Source of the DNA: Acanthaster planci
Taxonomy: Eukaryota > Echinodermata > Asteroidea > Valvatida > Acanthasteridae
Reading direction: 5' to 3'
DNA: 13,381 bases
Assembly (NCBI RefSeq): GCF_001949145.1
Contig: NW_019091673.1
Location: 1 to 13,381, forward strand
This document shows, one piece after another, positions 8,267 through 13,381 of this stretch (position 1 is the first letter of the stretch; every line of letters begins with the position of its first letter). Below the pieces are notes generated by a model. That model saw only the letters and a list, made by a program, of their open reading frames with translations, made no database searches and had not been told where the DNA came from. The position numbers were made by a program, and so were the translations under genes.

Positions 8267-9774
8267 TTATTTTGGCCAGATGTCTTGTAAGTTTGCACGG
8301 GGTAAGGCTTGTCTAGCGAGTTCCAGGTCAGTTGCTTTAAACCCCTTTCTAGTCGATTTATAATGCCCGTAAGCTAAAGAGTCCACTCCGTTTTGTAACA
8401 GGTAACGCTCTGTGTCCCAGGGTGACAGACAGTTTATTTTGTGTGACTGTGAATTATTGATGTTTGTCCGATCTGAACAGTTGCTGCTAAAAAAAGTGTT
8501 GTGTTCGTTGCAATATGCACCTTTTATAAGCCTCGTGTGACAACCGTTTTTGGGTTACTACTTTAGTAACTCCCTTTGCCTTTTTCAAATTCTGTTGTTC
8601 CGTTAAAATGGAGTACATTTTTGGCCATTTTGCAAATGGCTTCCGATATCACTTGACCACCAAATTCATCTTTCATCTTGCCAATTACTTTCTTATTTTT
8701 GGATCGTGAAGTATATGACCGGGCGGGTACTTGCTCAAATCGAATTGGTCACGCTTTTTATGTAGGTAACTGTTTAAATCGTCAGTTTGAATCTGAACGA
8801 GCAGGCTGTCTGTGTCGGTGTATAATAAACAAACGTCCGAGCCAAAGTCCGCTTTTAACTCGTTGTATAGTAGAAGTCGTACATATAGAGTTTTAGATAG
8901 ATCTAACACGCTTACGCCACAGTAAATGGGCTTATTCAACTTTGTTTTTATGCAATGCATTTCGACAAATGCAAGATCGCACTCTTTGAACGGTGTAGTT
9001 TTATAATGTGGTTTAGAAGATAAACGTGTGTACCGATCGGCGTCTTGCAGGTCTCTCAGCAGGTGTCCGTTGATGCGGTTTCTTACATTTTCCATCGTTT
9101 TGCCAAATACCGAATATTCATTAACTTGAAGAAGTCTTTCTCGAGATTGGACTTGGCTAATTTTCGCAACTCTGTATTTTTGTCGACAGAACCTTTCATC
9201 CAAAGTGCCTGTAGAAATGACATTATACGCGTTGAACCTCTTGTAGCTGTAAACCAAGTTCTAGGTACTTTTGCAACGTGCGCTAGTGTACAACGTATTT
9301 GTGTTTCGTACCCAAAGTCGCCACCAGCTTGTCTACGGAGGTAACTTGTTCTACGCTCTGAACCAATTTATTTTGGTAGTCAGAGAGCCATTCGTTTGGC
9401 ACCAATAAGTTTTCGGGTGCTAATGGGAAGTCGTTGTGTAAGTTGTGTACGTGTGTCGAGTAATCCAAGGTGACTTTGAACACGTAGCCCTTTGAAGTCT
9501 CGGAGAAAGCCCCAAAATAAACTCGGGGTAAACTTGGTTGTGTCTTGAACCTATTGAAAGTATCGGGCCGGTAACGGCTGACTCATTGCCCACCCGTATT
9601 AGTTATTTGCGTCCAGGTACATGATGTAAGACCTCGGCTTGTCGGGGTCATAACCTTTTAAATCTGGATTATTAGCTTTTGCGTAAGGTTTTGCCCCGAC
9701 GCTCGACATACCGCCTCCTTTGGCCCTTTCCAAAAATTGGTGTTTGTCTATGTTTGTCAATAGCCCATGTCAAA

Positions 9775-10349
9775 ACAGTGAATCCATTAACACTTTTAAA
9801 TGAAGCAAGCAATCAATAGTAAGTGGAGGAGGTCTCCAAAAAGTAAGGCTTGTAAACCGGGGACCCCTTGGAATTGTGTACATATAGATTGTGCTAATTA
9901 CATTTACATGATTGTTATGACAAAAGAAGTACACAATATTTAAGTTGACAAATCAACACAACACACAAGGAGACAAGACAAACGTGACGACAGGACAAGA
10001 CATCAACAAGAGGCTAACAAGCACAATAGGAAATAATTACAATTACAGTGAAGATATATGAAAATTATTTAAATCACTCTACTCTATATTTTTCTACAAG
10101 CCAAGCTTAGAGTTGTTTCTTAAAGACCGACAAACTTTTAATTGATTTAAGATTATTACTTAAGGTATTCCAAAATTTTATACCCCGAATAGAAACAGAA
10201 TTAAAAGATGGAGAAAGGCGTACATATGAAATATGGAAATCGTACGCAGACCTGGTGTAATACATATGTGTCTGAGTGTTTAAGGTAAACATATTTTGAA
10301 ATGACTTTGGTAATTCGTTTGCTACAAATTGATGCATAAAGGAGCCAAG
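9775..10349 (-). mobile_element. 5'-truncated LINE fragment (reverse transcriptase C-terminus plus 3' UTR) inside PolB
   Basis: Minus-strand frame 10349-10107 reads FMHQFVANELPKSFQNMF, then YYTRSAYDFHI, then IRGIKFWNTLSNNLKSIKS and VFKKQL before a stop. The pattern FMxxF...LPxxFxxxF, Y-TRSA, G-K-WN-LP/S, FKK-L is the C-terminus common to CR1/L2/jockey-like LINEs. The rest (10106-9775) is non-coding and would be its 3' UTR, with RC words CAAGGGGTCCCCGG and TTGGAGACCTCCTCC. It belongs to a different LINE group from the copy at 1-659, since the C-terminal motifs differ. No clear poly-A tail, 3' microsatellite or target-site duplication is visible. Its upstream edge coincides with the ambiguous base at 10350. 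Confidence 0.75.
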
Positions 10350-12386
10350 NCCGGAGTAGACAGTCGAACGCTTGCCACACGTTTTGAGCTCTTACGTGTT
10401 CCTCTATAACAGACTGCTGCTTCAACGAGCTACAATATGCGGCTTGAGGAGGCAGTTTAATTTCCTCGAGTCGATCAAATGAATCGATATATTCGTAAGG
10501 GTGAATGCCTTTCTCTAAAAGTAGATCTGTGTTATCTTGGAACCTTTTGCGAAGCACGTTGAAAATTTTTCCGCAGGACAGTTTCTGGCCAATCGATCGA
10601 GTGAAGCAGCCATGAAATGAAACGAGTCGAGGAACCTGAGTTGGTCGAAGCTGAACGAAATGTAATTCTCAGTGTTTTTGGCAATGACTTTGATTTCACT
10701 TCCGTTGAACGCTCGAACTCCTTGCATGATTAGATGTGCGTTGTACTTCTATAAATTATGTAAAATCACGGGGACAGGCGTTTGATTTGGCACCACTTTT
10801 AACTTGAGATTGTAATGGGCGTGTACCGGACCTCGATACTTGCCCGTTACGTGACAGTGTTATCGGATTTTTCTAAACTTGTTAATGGGTTTCTCGCATC
10901 TCATACGAACAGTCGTTTAAGAAACTAAAGGACGTCTTTTCGCTTTTAATTTTTGGTTCGTCTGGGATTGGGCATTGGCACTGGGATTCTTTAGTTTGAC
11001 CGATGTGTCTTTCGCAGATCCAGCATACGTTGGATTTGTCGTGGAGTTTCTGCAACTCGTGCGACCAGGTGAGAGGTTTCGTCAATTGTGTAAACTTCTC
11101 TAGATAACGATTCTACAAAATGAACAGCTGCGTCTTGGCCTCTGTAAGTTTCATGCGCCGTCGCATCTAACGACTGCGTAAGAATAGCCGCAGGGTTTGT
11201 GGTGTTGTACCTTGGCCGTGTTTAGCGGCTCTGGTGGGAGACGCTCTAAAACAGACTCGAAATCTGCGTAGATGACGAACGGAGCGTCTTGCTTGTTCTT
11301 GTAATTTTCAAACTTGAGAATGTTTTGGCCCTTTACAGGTAACTCTACTTTGGAGGGTGCCATGTCCATTCCTTTACAGTCTTCTTTGTGTTTGTCTCGC
11401 CGTTATTCAGTTTGCAAGTGAGATAAGCAGTTAAAACACCAGTACGATTTACCATCGTGCTTGTTGACGTCACGTATTAACCGAGAAAAGTTCTTAATCC
11501 AACAGTAGTGGCCTATTTCACCTCGGTTAAAATAAGTTCGCCTATGTATTTAGTTTTGTAAGTATGTAAACGCCTTCTTTCCCGTGTAACCAAATACGTT
11601 GATGGCCAGGCTGTTTTGTGATTCGATTCGTGGAATCTGCGACAAGGGAGTGGGGAAGTCCACTTTTGTGAAATTTAAGCGTCGTCTGTCGTATAATTTG
11701 AAATTCTTTCCTTGTTTACTTTGTAATTTGGGTTGGTTTCTAGCCATTGTTTGATGTTGTCTGAATATAATCCTAGAGCAGATCTCAACGCCCAGCGAAT
11801 GCATTGCTGATCTTGTTCGTTTTGGACGTTAATGATTGCTTTCTTGTCTGCCAGTGCTTTAGGCAATGAGATGTAAGTCGCTCCCAAGCGATTATACTTT
11901 ACCACGTTGATGTAAAACGCAATGACTTTATAAAACACCCAGCCCGACCTCTCTGTTCGCGAGCTTCGACGCCTTCAAGATGTTTTGCTATTTGTTCCTT
12001 GTTTCCGCTTGACTTCTGGTTTAGAATTCACCGCGTTATTCTTACTAGTAAATGTGAAAACGCCAAAGTTAGTTTCGGCACCGGTCTTTTCATTTTGAAC
12101 TTGACCTTGATTGCCGTTTGCAACTTGTAAGAGCCTGTCTCTTTAAATTCGGCCAACGCTTTATCCTCGATAGACTTTTTGTGGAAATCGAAGAAGTGTA
12201 TCAAGTCCTCGGCAGGGAAAGTAGGCGCCAGTTCCTAATTTCTGTAGTTTCCTTGAAAGCGCCTGATTCTTCGGATGGCTACCTCTTCGATTGCCTCCGG
12301 TTTAATGTAAGCTTTAATCGCGGTGATTAGGTCTTTTCGTAGTACGTTACCCTTTGTGCCTGTGGCTGTAAAGGGGATGTCGTTAT

Positions 12387-12411
12387 GTGTGCTATCTGTA
12401 AGATAGCACAC
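12387..12411. repeat. Perfect 11-bp inverted repeat with 3-nt loop
   Basis: GTGTGCTATCT, then GTA, then AGATAGCACAC: the arms pair perfectly. It lies inside the N-terminal PolB reading frame, which stays open through it on the minus strand (HHIVCYLTDSTHN). The palindrome is therefore compatible with coding sequence and may be coincidental. Beside it (12411-12430) is a short tandem CGATATGATGA / CGATATGATTG. Confidence 0.8.
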
Positions 12412-12613
12412 GATATGATGACGATATGATTGGCGTGAAAGATTTCTGAATTGCTGTTGGCTCGCTTGAATTGCTTGTATGAGTTCGGGTTTGGAGTGTT
12501 GTTTACGTTTAGCTGGTAGTAATGGAATGTTATGTTGCTTGACAAAGTCTGATAAAAATGATTTTTTTCAATCGTATAAAGTCTGATAATGTAGGACGAC
12601 GTTGTATTTTATT

Positions 12614-12772
12614 CATGTCTCTATTTACATATAGGTTTTATAATTTTTTTCATTTTTCCCCAAAGCTTCAGGGGAGAGCGATTGTGATTTTGCTTGCGTA
12701 CTCATGTCTCTATTTATATATAAGGTTTTTAAAATATTATCTCATTTTTTCTCGAAGCTTCAGGGGCAGAGC
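12614..12772 (+). repeat. Direct repeat, two diverged copies with 89-bp period
   Basis: Copy one (12614-12680) and copy two (12703-12772) both run CATGTCTCTATTTAYATATA, then a GGTTTT T-rich tract, then AAGCTTCAGGGG and a purine-rich GAGAGC/CAGAGC. Tandem subrepeats are common within Polinton terminal repeats. They may also carry promoter elements for PolB, which starts just to the left and reads leftward. Confidence 0.8.
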
Positions 12773-12804
12773 TAAGTTTTCCGAGAAGTACAGAAGTCTC
12801 GGGG

Positions 12805-12912
12805 AAGTCCTCTTTTTGTTTGAGGAGTCACAAGTTCTGGTTCGGGAGGTCCCTTTCAGTTTGGGAGTCACGAGTGAAAAGGGGGAAGCTCTTTTAGTTT
12901 AGGAGGAGTGGA
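12805..12912 (+). repeat. Degenerate tandem array, three units of about 40 bp
   Basis: Units near 12805-12834, 12847-12874 and 12886-12912 share a pattern AAGTCCTCTTT..GTTTGAG.AGTCAC.AG: TCCTCTTTTTGTTTGAGGAG, then TCCCTTTCAGTTTGGGAG, then CTCTTTTAGTTTAGGAGGAG. Within each unit the CTC/CCC start and GAG/GGG end can pair, so each may form a small hairpin. Confidence 0.65.
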
Positions 12913-12970
12913 GGGGGGGCTGCTCCAAAACTGTCTTTCGGCTACTACTCATCACACTTAGTGGATGCCT

Positions 12971-13030
12971 TTGGATGATAACATCCTGAGCTGATGCTTA
13001 TCGTCTTTATCTGAGGATGTCATCATCCAA
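12971..13030. repeat. Inverted repeat, 20-bp arms (18 of 20 pairing), 20-bp spacer
   Basis: Left arm TTGGATGATAACATCCTGAG (12971-12990), right arm CTGAGGATGTCATCATCCAA (13011-13030). Related words follow: TAGGATGTTGACATCTTG near 13067 and GTCGTCA at 13041 and about 13094. This makes a small family of GGATG/CATCC modules over 12960-13105. It lies outside the candidate Polinton terminus and could be a MITE or satellite scrap, or the true outermost part of the element. Confidence 0.7.
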
Positions 13031-13105
13031 CTTTTACCATGTCGTCACCCTCTGATAAATTATCTTAGGATGTTGACATCTTGCGTTTATTATGTCGTCA
13101 TCCCA

Positions 13106-13381
13106 AGAAAAACATGTCAGGATCTCAACAAGTCGGATGGCACTTCCAGAGATCCGTACTACGTTTTAGCTTCATTTTGGAAATAACTTTTTCCTCCAAG
13201 GTATTTCACAGCCTGTGTTTGGAAATGAGGAAAGCCAAGTGGTCAATAAATGTTGACTGCACTCAACCCAAGACTTCGTTCCAGTTCGACACCTTAAGGG
13301 TCCAGTCCACTAATTCAAGCCCCATTGAAAACAATGTAAAATCAGCACCGTTCAGGGCCCAATAGCATGCACGCCAACATC
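13106..13381. other. Right flank, no gene recognised
   Basis: The last 276 bases hold an open plus-strand frame of under 100 codons without recognisable protein features. I see no RNA gene and no repeat shared with the left flank. It is probably host DNA. Confidence 0.5.

Larger units (their letters stand above)
8267..12556 (-). pseudogene. Protein-primed family B DNA polymerase of the Polinton, broken by frameshifts, stops and a LINE
   Basis: The polymerase would replicate the element from a protein primer. Pieces in order: SDFVKQHNIPLLPAKRKQ (about 12550, SAP-like, no in-frame ATG); KALAEFKETGSYKLQ; FYINVVKYNRLG and SLPKALADKKAIIN (11938-11800); FGYTGKKAF; a C2HC finger after HYCWIKNFSRL (about 11500-11390); exonuclease motif YADFES (11270-11253); CWICERHIG and HCHVTGKYRGPVH (10860-10820); FLDSFHFMAASLDRL; GIHPYEYIDSFDRLEE and AQNVWQAFDC, cut by the insertion at 10350. 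It resumes at about 9774 with LLTNIDKHQFLE. Palm motif A is YLDANN (9619-9602), followed by a TAA (9599-9601) and YGWAMSQPLP. Then NLHNDFPLAPE, motif B FGKTMEN (KTMEN 9101-9087), motif C YTDTDS (8822-8805) and LSPWDTERYLLQNGVDSL near the end, stop 8267-8269. Without the insertion it spans about 1,240 codons. At least ten lesions. About 55-60 residues ahead of motif A are missing. Confidence 0.92.
3073..12958. mobile_element. Polinton/Maverick self-synthesising DNA transposon, decayed and probably left-truncated
   Basis: The region combines the Polinton hallmark genes: protein-primed family B DNA polymerase, retroviral-like DDE integrase, A32-type packaging ATPase and a double-jelly-roll major capsid protein. 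Polinton-associated small proteins accompany them. Late-type genes lie in one minus-strand block, the integrase is on the plus strand and PolB converges on it. The span of about 9.9 kb, including a 0.57 kb LINE insertion, is shorter than the usual 15-20 kb. The left terminal repeat, a cysteine protease and a penton-like minor capsid gene were not found. Numerous stops and frameshifts in almost every gene show that the copy is inactive. The right boundary rests on the end of a repeat-rich terminal region and a possible terminus reading ATCACACT. The left boundary given is simply the polyadenylation signal after the last gene. Confidence 0.9.
12544..12958. repeat. Right terminal region of the Polinton, repeat-rich, probable remnant of the terminal inverted repeat
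   Basis: Right of the PolB N-terminus is about 400 bp with no gene but several repeats: the 12-mer AAAGTCTGATAA twice (12544-12555 and 12578-12589), an 89-bp-period duplication, and a degenerate 40-bp tandem array. It ends in a G-rich stretch and CTACTACTCATCACACT. Read inward on the minus strand the end begins AGTGTGATGAG. Polinton termini commonly start with AG, so this is a candidate terminus. The next six bases TAGTGG would be the target duplication, but no left partner was found to prove either. Confidence 0.5.

Noticed and set aside
12387-12411. Perfect palindrome as a terminator or regulatory hairpin
   Set aside because: It lies within an open PolB N-terminal frame that reads through it, so coincidence in coding sequence is more likely.
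12558-12902. Plus-strand open frame of 114 codons in the terminal repeats
   Set aside because: It translates tandem repeats and T-rich tracts, has no recognisable domain, and the repeats explain the sequence.
3073-12958. Free adenovirus or giant virus genome instead of a transposon
   Set aside because: A DDE integrase beside PolB, the decay by stops and frameshifts, and flanking LINE and non-coding DNA point to an integrated Polinton fossil.
12805-13105. CRISPR-like array
   Set aside because: Units are degenerate, with unequal spacing and no unique spacers. The context is eukaryotic.

Overview
The window looks like animal (metazoan) nuclear DNA. It is AT-rich, mostly non-coding, has no operon-like close packing outside one element, and carries remains of two non-LTR retrotransposons (LINEs) and one large, decayed Polinton/Maverick element. 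Polintons of this protein type are familiar from marine invertebrates such as cnidarians, echinoderms, molluscs and lancelets. I cannot name the host species.

Layout. Positions 1-659 (+) hold the C-terminal part of a LINE reverse transcriptase. From 660 to about 3070 I find no gene, only a tRNA-like box B segment near 1703-1724 that may be a SINE scrap. From about 3073 to about 12958 lies the Polinton. Its minus-strand block reads, in transcription order from high to low coordinate: double-jelly-roll major capsid protein (6569-5176), FtsK/HerA-type (A32-like) packaging ATPase (5136-4686), a Cys/His-rich protein that looks like the front of an HNH-type gene (4610-4285), a weak unrecognised reading frame (about 4250-3897), and a coiled-coil plus hydrophobic protein (3918-3103). 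Diverging from the capsid gene across only 47 bp is an intact 139-residue plus-strand gene (6617-7036), followed by a retroviral-type DDE integrase (7083-8119). Convergent to the integrase is the protein-primed family B DNA polymerase (12556-8267, minus), split by a second LINE fragment (9775-10349).

The right end (about 12546-12958) is a repeat-rich non-coding terminal region ending in a possible Polinton terminus. No matching inverted copy was found on the left, so the left end seems to be lost. Beyond it lie a palindromic repeat (12971-13030) and unassigned DNA to 13381.

How the genes fit together: in a working Polinton the integrase inserts the element, PolB copies it by protein priming, the ATPase packages DNA and the capsid protein would build a virion. 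Here nearly every gene carries frameshifts or stops, so this copy is a fossil. I found no adenain-type protease and no penton-like minor capsid protein. The most interesting items are the small, conserved-looking but uncharacterised proteins (139 aa at 6617, coiled-coil/hydrophobic at 3103, and the frame at 3897) and the single ambiguous base at 10350, which sits exactly at the PolB/LINE junction.
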